A DNA stretch of 26,520 nucleotides from SZUA-217 sp964194555 (GTDB taxonomy: Bacteria; Actinomycetota; Acidimicrobiia; Spongiisociales; ZC4RG35), in NCBI GenBank assembly GCA_964194555.1, contig CAXMMT010000045.1, positions 1 through 26,520 of the forward strand, given 5' to 3'. The notes under the pieces were generated by a model that worked only from the letters and a program-made list of their open reading frames with translations, made no database searches and was not told the DNA's origin. Of this stretch, positions 8,849 through 16,125 are shown in pieces. The position numbers and the translations under genes were made by a program. Numbering within the stretch: position 1 is the first letter of the stretch; each line of letters opens with the position of its first letter.

Positions 8849-9546
8849 CGATCGACCAGTTCACTGATGTGCTTGGTGGCCTCGCGGAACGACAACCCCG
8901 ACAATCTCTCCCTATGTTCATTGACGAAACCTGCCACCAGATCGGCGTCCGTCTTGGCGTACTCGCGAAGTGCCCACCCGATCGCCTTCCTGATGAAGAA
9001 CTCCTCCTCGAATGCTCTCCGCTCACAGAATCGGAACAATCGCTCGGGGTCGGTGTGCTCCTTGGCGCCGACTTGACAGATGATCGCCGATCGCCGCAAC
9101 CACAAGTCGTCGTCATCGATCCAGGCGTCCACCGTCGGCCACGTACCGTCGGCGTAGTTGATGACGAGGTACCGCACCATGTGGGTGGCGGTCTCGTCGA
9201 CGAAATCCCACCAGGCCCCTTCGGTGATCATCCTACGAAAGAGCGGAAGTGACTCCGGGACCAGGTACTGCTGGTGACTGACGGCAACACCCTGAGCCAG
9301 ATATCTTTCCTCGCGATGGGGAAGGGCCCACAGAGCGAGAACAAGGCTCTCGTACTCATCGCGGTCCTCCGGAGCAAACTCTCTCACCAGTCTTCGGAGA
9401 ATCGGTGTCCTCCCCGGCTTCTGCACCCCGTAGAAAGGCATGTCGGTCTTCATGTATGCCTGCATCCCGGCGGCTTTCTCCGGATTGGCGGCCGCGGCGA
9501 GGGCCCCGGAGACATAGACGCAGGCTTCGGTGATCGAAACACTCAC
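8845..9546 (-). CDS. AlkD-like DNA alkylation repair protein (HEAT-like DNA glycosylase family)
   Basis: 233 residues from a GTG start (9546-9544) that overlaps the hyuA stop as GTGA. The all-helical HEAT-like-repeat AlkD family is recognised from YMKTDMPFYGVQKPGRTPIL near the N-terminus, GAWWDFVDETATH at 111-122 and FIRKAIGWALREYAKTD at 184-200. By alignment from memory with Bacillus cereus AlkD, W113, D117 and W191 correspond to its active-site Trp109, Asp113 and Trp187, so the residues for recognising cationic alkylpurines appear to be kept. The family excises N3- and N7-alkylpurines without base flipping. Its position between hyuA and hyuB, with 4-base overlaps on both sides, is odd because it separates two subunits of one enzyme. 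Confidence 0.88.
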   Translation of the reverse strand: MSVSITEACVYVSGALAAAANPEKAAGMQAYMKTDMPFYGVQKPGRTPILRRLVREFAPEDRDEYESLVLALWALPHREERYLAQGVAVSHQQYLVPESLPLFRRMITEGAWWDFVDETATHMVRYLVINYADGTWPTVDAWIDDDDLWLRRSAIICQVGAKEHTDPERLFRFCERRAFEEEFFIRKAIGWALREYAKTDADLVAGFVNEHRERLSGLSFREATKHISELVDR

Positions 9547-11417
9547 ACGGAGATCTCCAGTGTGCCGTCGCCAAGAACTTCGAGACGGTCCCCTCCCTGG
9601 ATCAGAACGGCCGAGTTCGCCTCGATGATCGTGGCCGGCCCCTCAACAACGAATCCGGGGGGCAGAGTCTGACGGCCCCACACACCATCACGAACCACAG
9701 GGCTTGAATCGCTGCCGGGACCGGGGACGTCGTCCCAGGACAACGGGGCCCCGCCGGTGACGGTGACCCGCAAGTTGACGAGTTCGACTGCCTCATCCGG
9801 CCTGGCGAAGCCAAACATCTGGAGATGTGCTGACTCGAAGCGATCTCTCACCACCGGCCACGACCGGCCGGCTTCGACCTCCAGCTCATGGGATTGACCG
9901 ACATATCGCACATCCGCCGTGACACGAGTGGACAACTGCTCGAAACCGAAGACGTCGCTGAACCGGTCCGAAGCCTCCGCAGTCATGAGGCCGATCTCGG
10001 CTTCCAGTCTGTCATCGTCTTCCCGCATCATCACCGTGCGAGCGGCGTCAGCCCTTGGTGCCGCCAGGAGAAGGCCCAGAGCGGAGAACACACCGGACAG
10101 CGGCGGAACAAGCACTTTCCCGATGCCGAGCCCACGAGCCAATCGGGTGGCATGGAGACCACCGGCGCCGCCAAAAGCCACCAGGACCGCCTCCCGCGGA
10201 TCGGCACCCTCCTCAACGGACACCGACCGAAGGGCATGCTCCATATGACTGTCCACCACTTCGAGCATCCCGGAAGCGGTGGCATCCACCGAGAGACCAA
10301 GCGTGTCCCCCAAAGACTCGATGGCATCACGAGCGGCGTCAGCATCGAGAGGGACCGATCCAGCCATCGCCAGATCGGAGGGGAGGTTTCCCGTGACGAT
10401 GTTGGCGTCGGTCACTGTCGGCTCGCGCCCGCCGCGGCCATAAGCGGCGGGGCCAGGAATGGCACCCGCCGAGCGGGGGCCGACCCGAAGAGCGCCACCA
10501 GCGTCCGCCCACCCGATGCTCCCCCCGCCGGCACCAATGGTCCTAATCGGGACTGACGGCACTCGATTGACCCGTCCTGCCACGTGGTGGCCGGACCCGA
10601 CGGCAAGCACTCCATCGTTGATTCGACAGACATCGGTGGACGTCCCACCCATGTCGAAGGACAGCACGGTCTCATGCCCGTGATGCCGGCCCAGTGCAGC
10701 GGCGGCAACCGCCCCACCAGCAGGGCCCGACAGGACCAGGCGGCCCGCCGACTCTGGCCCCTGGGCGAAGGGGAGAAGCCCCCCCGACGATGTCATCACA
10801 AGACGCTTCCTCATCGAGAGCCGGGAATCGAGTGTCCGGAGGTAGTCGGCCACCGAGGGCGTCAGATACGCCGACAGGACAGTCGTGCTCAGTCTTTCGT
10901 ATTCACGGAACTCGGGAGACACCAACGACGAGACAAGCACCGGAATCGACAGCGCCTCCTCCAACTCGCTCGCCAGAGCGCGCTCCTCGGACGGGTCCAA
11001 ATAGGACTCGATGAGCCCCACGGCGACCACTTCAGGAGACGACTCGATGACACTCTTCAGCAATGCTCGCCGGTCTCCGTCGAACCCATGTCTCCGCGAC
11101 CGATCCACCAGTGGGGCGGGGCGGTCGACACTGCTGTCGTAGAGCGAAGGGCGATCCTGACGGCCGATCTCGATGATGTCCTCGTAACCGGCATCGGTGA
11201 CCAGAGCGACAACCGCCCCCTTCCCCTCGAGGAGCGCGTTCGTCGCTGCGGTCGTGCCGTGAAGAAACAGGTCATTAGGCCCACCTGTCACCGCCGCCAC
11301 CACGCCTTCTGATTGATCGAGGCTGGTCGGCACTTTCTCTCCGGTGATGTCCTGGCCGTCGAAGACAACAACATCGGTGAAGGTTCCGCCGACGTCCACA
11401 GCGATGATCCGGCTCAT
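9543..11417 (-). CDS. hyuA: hydantoinase A / oxoprolinase-type subunit
   Basis: 624 residues, slightly shorter than the usual 650-700 of HyuA proteins. The N-terminal Hydant_A_N domain begins DVGGTFTDVVVFDG with an ATPase (actin-like) phosphate-binding pattern, followed by LHGTTAATNALLEGKG. The central hydantoinase A domain has a second phosphate-binding loop, SFDMGGTSTDV, and GGGSIGWAD. The C-terminal part contains VAFGGAGGLHA. HyuA supplies the ATP-using half of ATP-dependent hydantoinases, 5-oxoprolinases and related carboxylases. It is the first gene of the minus-strand operon; its ATG (11417-11415) is only 20 bases from the start of the divergent Nfu-like gene and has no clear Shine-Dalgarno. 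The substrate is undetermined. Confidence 0.9.
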   Translation of the reverse strand: MSRIIAVDVGGTFTDVVVFDGQDITGEKVPTSLDQSEGVVAAVTGGPNDLFLHGTTAATNALLEGKGAVVALVTDAGYEDIIEIGRQDRPSLYDSSVDRPAPLVDRSRRHGFDGDRRALLKSVIESSPEVVAVGLIESYLDPSEERALASELEEALSIPVLVSSLVSPEFREYERLSTTVLSAYLTPSVADYLRTLDSRLSMRKRLVMTSSGGLLPFAQGPESAGRLVLSGPAGGAVAAAALGRHHGHETVLSFDMGGTSTDVCRINDGVLAVGSGHHVAGRVNRVPSVPIRTIGAGGGSIGWADAGGALRVGPRSAGAIPGPAAYGRGGREPTVTDANIVTGNLPSDLAMAGSVPLDADAARDAIESLGDTLGLSVDATASGMLEVVDSHMEHALRSVSVEEGADPREAVLVAFGGAGGLHATRLARGLGIGKVLVPPLSGVFSALGLLLAAPRADAARTVMMREDDDRLEAEIGLMTAEASDRFSDVFGFEQLSTRVTADVRYVGQSHELEVEAGRSWPVVRDRFESAHLQMFGFARPDEAVELVNLRVTVTGGAPLSWDDVPGPGSDSSPVVRDGVWGRQTLPPGFVVEGPATIIEANSAVLIQGGDRLEVLGDGTLEISV

Positions 11418-11422
11418 CGGAC

Positions 11423-11428
11423 TACGCT
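11423..11428 (+). promoter_or_regulatory. possible -10 box (TACGCT) for the Nfu-like gene
   Basis: TACGCT lies 9 bases before the ATG at 11438, with no Shine-Dalgarno between them. The spacing matches TAnnnT boxes before five other starts in this window and suggests a leaderless transcript. I see no convincing -35 element. Confidence 0.3.
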
Positions 11429-11437
11429 CGCCGCTCG

Positions 11438-11695
11438 ATGCCAGTCAGATCTGACCCCACCCCCAACCCCAACGCAATGAAGTTCAGCGTCGGGTCACCC
11501 GTTGGAGGGCCGGGGACATATGTCAGGGGTTCCGAGCCCGAGGAGGCCTTCGTGGCCGAGCTGCTTGCTATCGACGAGGTGACGAGCATCTTTCTGACCG
11601 CAGACTTCGTCACCATCTCAAAGACTCCCACCGGTTCGTGGGACATCATCGCCCCATCAGCAACAGCGATCCTAGAGAGCCACTTCGAAGTCTGA
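11438..11695 (+). CDS. stand-alone Nfu/NifU N-terminal-domain protein
   Basis: 85 residues. The sequence opens with DPTPNPNAMKFSVG and later has VTSIFLTADFVTISK, the characteristic start and hydrophobic strand of the Nfu_N domain (scaffold protein Nfu/NifU N-terminal). The C-terminal Nfu domain with the CxxC motif that holds a transient Fe-S cluster is absent, and there is no cysteine in the protein, so it cannot carry a cluster itself. Stand-alone versions are common in bacteria and their role is not firmly known; assistance in Fe-S or folding processes is a guess. It is divergent from hyuA, with 20 bases between the two starts. It ends 2 bases before the stop of the convergent membrane protein. 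Confidence 0.85.
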   Translation: MPVRSDPTPNPNAMKFSVGSPVGGPGTYVRGSEPEEAFVAELLAIDEVTSIFLTADFVTISKTPTGSWDIIAPSATAILESHFEV

Positions 11696-11697
11696 CT

Positions 11698-12504
11698 TCA
11701 CGGAACGGTGATGGTTGTGGGACGCCGCACACCGTCTAAGCCTTCGACCATTGCAAACACACGCCAGCGTCCGTCCTCGAGTTGTTCGCCGCCCAGTACC
11801 GGTCCATGCGTCGACTCGACCTGCTCTTGCAATGCTGCCGGAAGGGGGGTCAGGGTCAGACTCATCGGGGATGATCCCTCAGGCGTTGTGATTACCGGGG
11901 GGCGGGAGACCCTGGAGACTCCGTCGTCCCCAACAATCACACTGATCGTGGCAACTCTGGTTGGCTGACGAACGAAACCACCCTCACCCTCCGCCATCAA
12001 CGACCGCACCAGTACTTCTATGTCGTAGACGAGAGGCGCTGTCTCCGTCACGCTCTGGACCCCCACCCAGTCGACGAACACCTGGATGCCGACCGGAGCC
12101 TCGGGAAGAGGAACACCTGATGGCATGAGTGACCGCAGAGTCTCCTGGGATTGGTCAGACCCGTCCATGGCGAAATACTCGACAGCGAACCACCCGGCGA
12201 GGGCCTTCGCCTGATCGATGATGCGCTCAGGGTTTACCGCATACAGATCAGCTTCGGCCAGTAGCAGCGGCGTCTGCGTCGTTGTCGGGGTAACCGGAGC
12301 GACAGCGGCCGCGGATGGGGGTTCAGTCACGGCCACAGCCGCCGGCGGCGGAGGGGCCGGTTGGCTCTTCACAAAGGAATAGGCGAGAGCGCCGACAGCG
12401 ACGGCTCCCGCCACAGCGACCACCAACCATTGTCGATCTCCACTCTGCTTGTCCAGGGTCTCCCACGGAATCCGCTCGTAGACCTCTTGTCGTTCCTCAT
12501 CCAT
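11698..12504 (-). CDS. single-pass membrane protein with a proline-rich stalk and an extracytoplasmic alpha/beta domain, function unknown
   Basis: About 268 residues from the ATG at 12504. The frame stays open to a TTG at 12564 (288 residues), and the choice is uncertain because neither start has a good Shine-Dalgarno; TACCTT lies 6 bases before the ATG. From the ATG, a charged cytoplasmic segment is followed by one transmembrane helix (WLVVAVAGAVAVGALAYSFV, about 26-45), a Pro/Ala/Thr-rich stalk (about 49-78) and a globular domain to the end. The domain loosely recalls the NTF2-like fold of TcpC/VirB8-like conjugation proteins (strands such as TRVATISVIVGDDG), but no conjugation genes are nearby, so I do not assign that function. 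It is convergent with the Nfu-like gene and divergent from the next membrane protein. Confidence 0.75.
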   Translation of the reverse strand: MDEERQEVYERIPWETLDKQSGDRQWLVVAVAGAVAVGALAYSFVKSQPAPPPPAAVAVTEPPSAAAVAPVTPTTTQTPLLLAEADLYAVNPERIIDQAKALAGWFAVEYFAMDGSDQSQETLRSLMPSGVPLPEAPVGIQVFVDWVGVQSVTETAPLVYDIEVLVRSLMAEGEGGFVRQPTRVATISVIVGDDGVSRVSRPPVITTPEGSSPMSLTLTPLPAALQEQVESTHGPVLGGEQLEDGRWRVFAMVEGLDGVRRPTTITVP

Positions 12505-12588
12505 ATCTCGAAGGTATGGGTTGCCGGGCGCCGCTTCAAGAGGGTTGAGCCAGGAGTCTTCCAACCAGGGAACTCAAGCACCGACAGC

Positions 12589-12594
12589 TATCGT
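12589..12594 (+). promoter_or_regulatory. possible -10 box (TATCGT)
   Basis: TATCGT lies 4 bases before the ATG at 12599 and 10 bases before a second in-frame ATG at 12605. The latter spacing agrees with the 8-11 base gap at other possible leaderless starts in the window. No clear -35 is seen. Confidence 0.3.
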
Positions 12595-12598
12595 CTCA

Positions 12599-13204
12599 AT
12601 GAACATGGCAGTCAACCCCGATCCGAAGCCGGGACGCTGGATCCTCCCCCTGGTCATTCTCGGGATGATCGCGTTCACTTACTTCTTCGTTCGCGAGCTC
12701 CCTGAGGCGTCCCCGGACACGACACTCGCGGGGCAGCCAACCACAACCACGACACTCGACAGCACCGAAACGACTGTCGATGGCGATGGAAGTGAGCTCG
12801 ACCCTGAGACTCAGGCCTATCTCGACGAGCTTGACGTAGTCAACGCCGATCTGCAGCTTTTGACTACCGAGATGGTGACCGTGAATGACGGTTTCGACGC
12901 CGATCCGCGAGAGATCGAGTACGAAGATGCCGAAGCAAGGCTCGAAGTTGTGGCAAACGACACAAGCGACCTCTCCGATCAGGTCACCGCCATGACCGTA
13001 CCTGCCGGGCTCGAGGTCAACCACGATGCGCTGATAACCGCGATCCAGTTCGCTGCACTTGCCGCGGGCGACGCTCTCGACGGTCTTCGTTCGACCGACA
13101 CAGGCGAACTACGAAGGGCTGCGGTCGAGGCTTACGTCCAGGCCACCGGAGACTTCGACACCGAGGTCACCAACGCCCACAACGCCGCAGACGACACCTC
13201 TTAG
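12599..13204 (+). CDS. membrane-anchored acidic helical protein, function unknown
   Basis: 201 residues from the ATG at 12599; an ATG two codons later (12605) fits the promoter spacing slightly better. A short basic N-terminus is followed by a hydrophobic segment (WILPLVILGMIAFTYFFV, about 14-31) that is an uncleaved anchor or signal. A Thr-rich linker comes next (TTTTTLDSTETT, about 49-60), then a strongly acidic, helix-rich domain of about 130 residues with no cysteines and no motif I recognise. The topology predicts that most of the protein is outside the membrane. It is divergent from another single-pass membrane protein of similar layout and ends at a two-way terminator before glnA. Confidence 0.75.
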   Translation: MNMAVNPDPKPGRWILPLVILGMIAFTYFFVRELPEASPDTTLAGQPTTTTTLDSTETTVDGDGSELDPETQAYLDELDVVNADLQLLTTEMVTVNDGFDADPREIEYEDAEARLEVVANDTSDLSDQVTAMTVPAGLEVNHDALITAIQFAALAAGDALDGLRSTDTGELRRAAVEAYVQATGDFDTEVTNAHNAADDTS

Positions 13205-13220
13205 TGGTCCTCTCCCTGTG

Positions 13221-13249
13221 AAAGGGCCGAGCTGCCGCTAGGCCCTTTT
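13221..13249. terminator. bidirectional intrinsic terminator between the membrane-protein gene and glnA
   Basis: AAAGGGCC (13221-13228) pairs perfectly with GGCCCTTT (13241-13248) around a 12-base loop. A short T-run (CCCTTTTCC) follows on the plus strand, and the mirror AAAGGG gives TTTC on the minus strand. It lies 17 bases after the plus-strand stop and 21 bases past the glnA stop, so it can serve both convergent genes. Confidence 0.8.
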
Positions 13250-13269
13250 CCTAATCGCCGCGACGACGG

Positions 13270-14694
13270 CTAGATGTCGTAGTACAGGTGGAACTCGTGC
13301 GGGTGAGGCCGCAATCTCACCGGATCGACCTCATGGACGGTCTTGTAGGAGATCCATGTGTCGATCAGGTCTTGGGTGAATACTCCACCCTGGAGTAGGA
13401 AGTCATGGTCTTGCTGAAGGGCCTCCAGCGCCTCATCGAGACTCCCGGGTACCGAAGGCAGCCCTGCAAGCTCTGCCGGTGGCAAGTCGTAGATATCCTT
13501 GTCCACCGGATCATGCGGCTCGATCCGGTTCTGAACGCCGTCGAGGCCGGCCATGAGCATGGCCGCGAAGGCCAGGTAGGGGTTGGCCGACGGATCTGGG
13601 CACCGGAACTCGATTCGCTTCGCCGGCGGAGCTTGCGAATACTGCGGGATTCGAATGGCAGCCGATCGGTTTCGACTCGAGTACACAAGGTTGACAGGGG
13701 CCTCATACCCCGGCACCAGGCGGCGATAGGAGTTGGTCGTCGGGGCGGCGAAAGCCAGAACGGCCGCTGCGTGCTTGAGAAGCCCTCCGATGTACCAACG
13801 GGCGATGTCGGAAAGACCGGCGTAACCACCCTCATCGAACATCAGCGTCTCGCCGTTCTTCCACAACGACTGGTGCACGTGCATCCCCGAACCGTTGTCC
13901 TCGAAGATCGGCTTGGGCATGAAAGTAACGGTCTTGCCGGCCTCCCAGGCCGTGTTTTTCACGATGTACTTGTAGAGAGTGACGTTGTCGGCGGTCCTGA
14001 GCAGCGTGTCGTAGCGCATGTCGATCTCCGCCTGCCCAGCGGTCCCGACCTCGTGATGCTGCACCTCGATCTGAATACCGGCTTTCTCGAGCCTGGCCGT
14101 CATCTCCGAACGAAGGTCCTGGAAGTGATCGGTGGGCGGGACCGGGAAGTAACCCTCTTTGTAACGAGGCTTGTAACCCAGGTTTCCGCCTTCTTCGACG
14201 GCTCCAGAGTTCCACGCGCCCTCGATGGAGTCGATGTAGTAGTACCCCGAGTTCTGGTCCTGACCAAAGCGCACATCGTCCAGGATGTAGAACTCGGCCT
14301 CGGGCCCCCAGAAAGACGTGTCGGCGAGACCCGTGCTGACCAGATAATCCTCGGCCTTTTTGGCCACATAGCGGGGATCCTTGTCGTAGGGCGTCCCCGT
14401 TATCGGGTCGTTGACGAAGCAATAGATGATCAACGTCTTCCGCGATCGAAATTGGTCGTCGATCGCTGTGGAAGGATCCGGGATCAGAAGCATGTCGGAC
14501 TCCTGGATGTCCTGAAAACCACGGATTGAGGATCCATCGAAGCCAAAGCCGGCTTCGAATGAGTCCTCCGTCAGCTCCCTGGCGGGAACGGTGAAGTGCT
14601 GAACCTGGCCGGGCAGGTCACAGAATCGAAGGTCGACGAACTCGTATCCCTCGTCAGCTACAAGGGACAAGACGTCGGTAGCCGTCTCAGTCAC
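13270..14694 (-). CDS. glnA: glutamine synthetase, type I
   Basis: 474 residues from a GTG start (14694-14692), preceded 5 bases upstream by AGGAG (within CGAGAGGAG), a good ribosome site. It condenses glutamate and ammonia to glutamine with ATP. Visible signatures are GFGFDGSSIRGF near residues 48-60, the NGSGMHVHQSLWKNG metal/ATP region, PGYEAPVNLVYSSRNRSA and the C-terminal RIEFRCPDPSANPYLAF. Y402, in KDIYDLPP, corresponds to the adenylylation tyrosine of GSI-beta enzymes, so activity is probably tuned by GlnE, which is not in the window. Its divergent partner is purA, whose pathway uses glutamine at earlier steps. Confidence 0.97.
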   Translation of the reverse strand: MTETATDVLSLVADEGYEFVDLRFCDLPGQVQHFTVPARELTEDSFEAGFGFDGSSIRGFQDIQESDMLLIPDPSTAIDDQFRSRKTLIIYCFVNDPITGTPYDKDPRYVAKKAEDYLVSTGLADTSFWGPEAEFYILDDVRFGQDQNSGYYYIDSIEGAWNSGAVEEGGNLGYKPRYKEGYFPVPPTDHFQDLRSEMTARLEKAGIQIEVQHHEVGTAGQAEIDMRYDTLLRTADNVTLYKYIVKNTAWEAGKTVTFMPKPIFEDNGSGMHVHQSLWKNGETLMFDEGGYAGLSDIARWYIGGLLKHAAAVLAFAAPTTNSYRRLVPGYEAPVNLVYSSRNRSAAIRIPQYSQAPPAKRIEFRCPDPSANPYLAFAAMLMAGLDGVQNRIEPHDPVDKDIYDLPPAELAGLPSVPGSLDEALEALQQDHDFLLQGGVFTQDLIDTWISYKTVHEVDPVRLRPHPHEFHLYYDI

Positions 14695-14850
14695 GATTAC
14701 TCCTCTCGGGTCGATTACTTATCGTTGACAACATCTTTGTAAATACGATCGGTTGCCGGTCGGTTGCTGAAGTGTGAACACTCTGTTTCCGAAGTCAGCA
14801 TGTGCAAGGGTCGGGGCCCGGCACCCACCTGACTACCGTCCCGCTACGTC
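14695..14850. promoter_or_regulatory. glnA-purA divergent regulatory region
   Basis: This 156-base region separates glnA (minus) and purA (plus). It contains two copies of CGGTTGC at 14750-14756 and 14761-14767, 11 bases apart on the plus strand. It also has an inverted repeat AGTGT-GA-ACACT at 14771-14782, and TTGACA at 14725-14730. On the minus strand TTTACA and TTGTCA lie upstream of AT-rich CGATAAGTAAT before the glnA ribosome site, a reasonable place for its promoter. On the plus strand TACCGT (14834-14839) lies 11 bases before the purA ATG. Nitrogen- or purine-responsive control is inference; the sequence does not match a GlnR or AmtR box that I can recognise with confidence. Confidence 0.45.
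14834..14839 (+). promoter_or_regulatory. possible -10 box (TACCGT) for purA
   Basis: TACCGT lies 11 bases before the purA ATG with no Shine-Dalgarno between. The same hexamer precedes purE at a similar spacing, which suggests short-leader or leaderless purA and purE mRNAs. Confidence 0.35.
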
Positions 14851-16125
14851 ATGCCAGCAACCATCGTTTTGGGCGCCCAGTGGGGTGACGAGGGCAAAGG
14901 CCGGGTGGTTGACCACTTCTCGAGGACGGCCGACTACGTGGTCAGGTACCAAGGCGGAAACAACGCCGGGCACACCATCGTCGTCGAAGACCAAAGGCTC
15001 GCTCTTTCCCTGATCCCCTCCGGGATTCTCTACCCGAGCTGCATTCCGGTCATTGCCTCGGGCACAGTGATCGACCCGAAGGTCCTGCTCGACGAGATGG
15101 AGATGGTGGCAGGAAGGGGTCTCGACCCGTCACGGGTTCGACTGTCCTCGAGTGCCCATCTCATCATGCCCTATCACCGCAAGCTCGACACCGCCATTGA
15201 GCGTTACCTTGGAGAGAACCAGATCGGGACTACCAGAAAGGGAATCGGCCCCGCCTACACAGACAAGTACTCGCGGGTGGGCATCAGGGTCCAGGACCTG
15301 TTCGACCCGAAGATCTTCGCCGAGAAGGTCGAGGCTGCCCTCGAGGACAAGAACAAGATTCTCCCGCGGGTCTACAACACCCTCCCCATGGATGCCGACG
15401 AGATCGTCGAGGAGTACCTCGGGTATGCCGAGCGTCTTCGACCACACGTCACGGATACCTCGCTTCTTCTCTGGAACGCCATCAACGATGGCAGCGAAGT
15501 GCTCTTCGAGGGTGCGCAGGGGACACTGCTCGACGTCGACCATGGGACGTACCCTTTCGTCACATCATCGAACCCCACCGCCGGAGGAGCGCTGGTCGGC
15601 TCTGGCGTCGGTCCCAAAGCGATTGACGAGATCGTGGGCGTGGCGAAGGCTTACATCTCCCGGGTGGGGACAGGACCCTTCCCGACCGAACTCCGCGACG
15701 AGATCGGCGACACAATGATCGAGCTCGGAGGCGAATATGGAACGGTCACCGGGCGCCGGCGGCGCTGCGGATGGCTCGACCTTCTCGCTCTCCGTTATGC
15801 GGCAAGGGTCAACAGCCTCACCAAACTGTTCCTCACCAAAATGGACATCCTCTCTGCCTTTGACACCATCAAGGCAGCTACCAGTTACCGGTCGGGCGGC
15901 GAGCGTTACGACGAGTTTCCGGCTCAACAGTCTGTGCTCTATCACTGTGAGCCTGAATACATCGAACTGGCCGGATGGAAGGTGGACATCACCGGCGTGC
16001 GTGAGTACGACGACCTGCCCGACGAGACACGAGCCTACGTCGAATACATCGAAGAGGCCGTCGGGGTACCCGTCGGCTGGGTCTCCGTTGGCCCGGAACG
16101 GTCCCAATTGATCGAGATCTCATGA
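14851..16125 (+). CDS. purA: adenylosuccinate synthetase
   Basis: 424 residues, normal for bacterial PurA. It joins IMP and aspartate with GTP to form adenylosuccinate, the first step of the AMP branch. The N-terminal GDEGKG loop (12-17) supplies the catalytic Asp13, and GGNNAGHT contains His41, both at the E. coli positions. Downstream are GTTRKGIGPAYTDK, FEGAQGTLLDVDHGTYPFVTSSN and the GTP-binding/C-terminal T-G-R-x-R-R-C-G-W-L-D segment. The ATG at 14851 is chosen because it starts right at the first beta strand; there is no Shine-Dalgarno, but a TACCGT box lies 11 bases upstream. The stop overlaps the purD start (ATGA), so the two are translationally coupled. Confidence 0.97.
   Translation: MPATIVLGAQWGDEGKGRVVDHFSRTADYVVRYQGGNNAGHTIVVEDQRLALSLIPSGILYPSCIPVIASGTVIDPKVLLDEMEMVAGRGLDPSRVRLSSSAHLIMPYHRKLDTAIERYLGENQIGTTRKGIGPAYTDKYSRVGIRVQDLFDPKIFAEKVEAALEDKNKILPRVYNTLPMDADEIVEEYLGYAERLRPHVTDTSLLLWNAINDGSEVLFEGAQGTLLDVDHGTYPFVTSSNPTAGGALVGSGVGPKAIDEIVGVAKAYISRVGTGPFPTELRDEIGDTMIELGGEYGTVTGRRRRCGWLDLLALRYAARVNSLTKLFLTKMDILSAFDTIKAATSYRSGGERYDEFPAQQSVLYHCEPEYIELAGWKVDITGVREYDDLPDETRAYVEYIEEAVGVPVGWVSVGPERSQLIEIS

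Noticed and set aside
9543..11417. Acetone or acetophenone carboxylase subunit
   Set aside because: The family is shared, but no gamma subunit or additional carboxylase subunits lie nearby, so the general hydantoinase/oxoprolinase call is safer.
11698..12504. TcpC/VirB8-like conjugation component
   Set aside because: The resemblance is only topological plus a loose strand pattern, and there are no relaxase, coupling protein or other conjugation genes in the window.
13405..14529. Plus-strand open frame of 374 codons opposite glnA
   Set aside because: It is antisense to the strongly conserved glutamine synthetase and has no recognisable motif or ribosome site.
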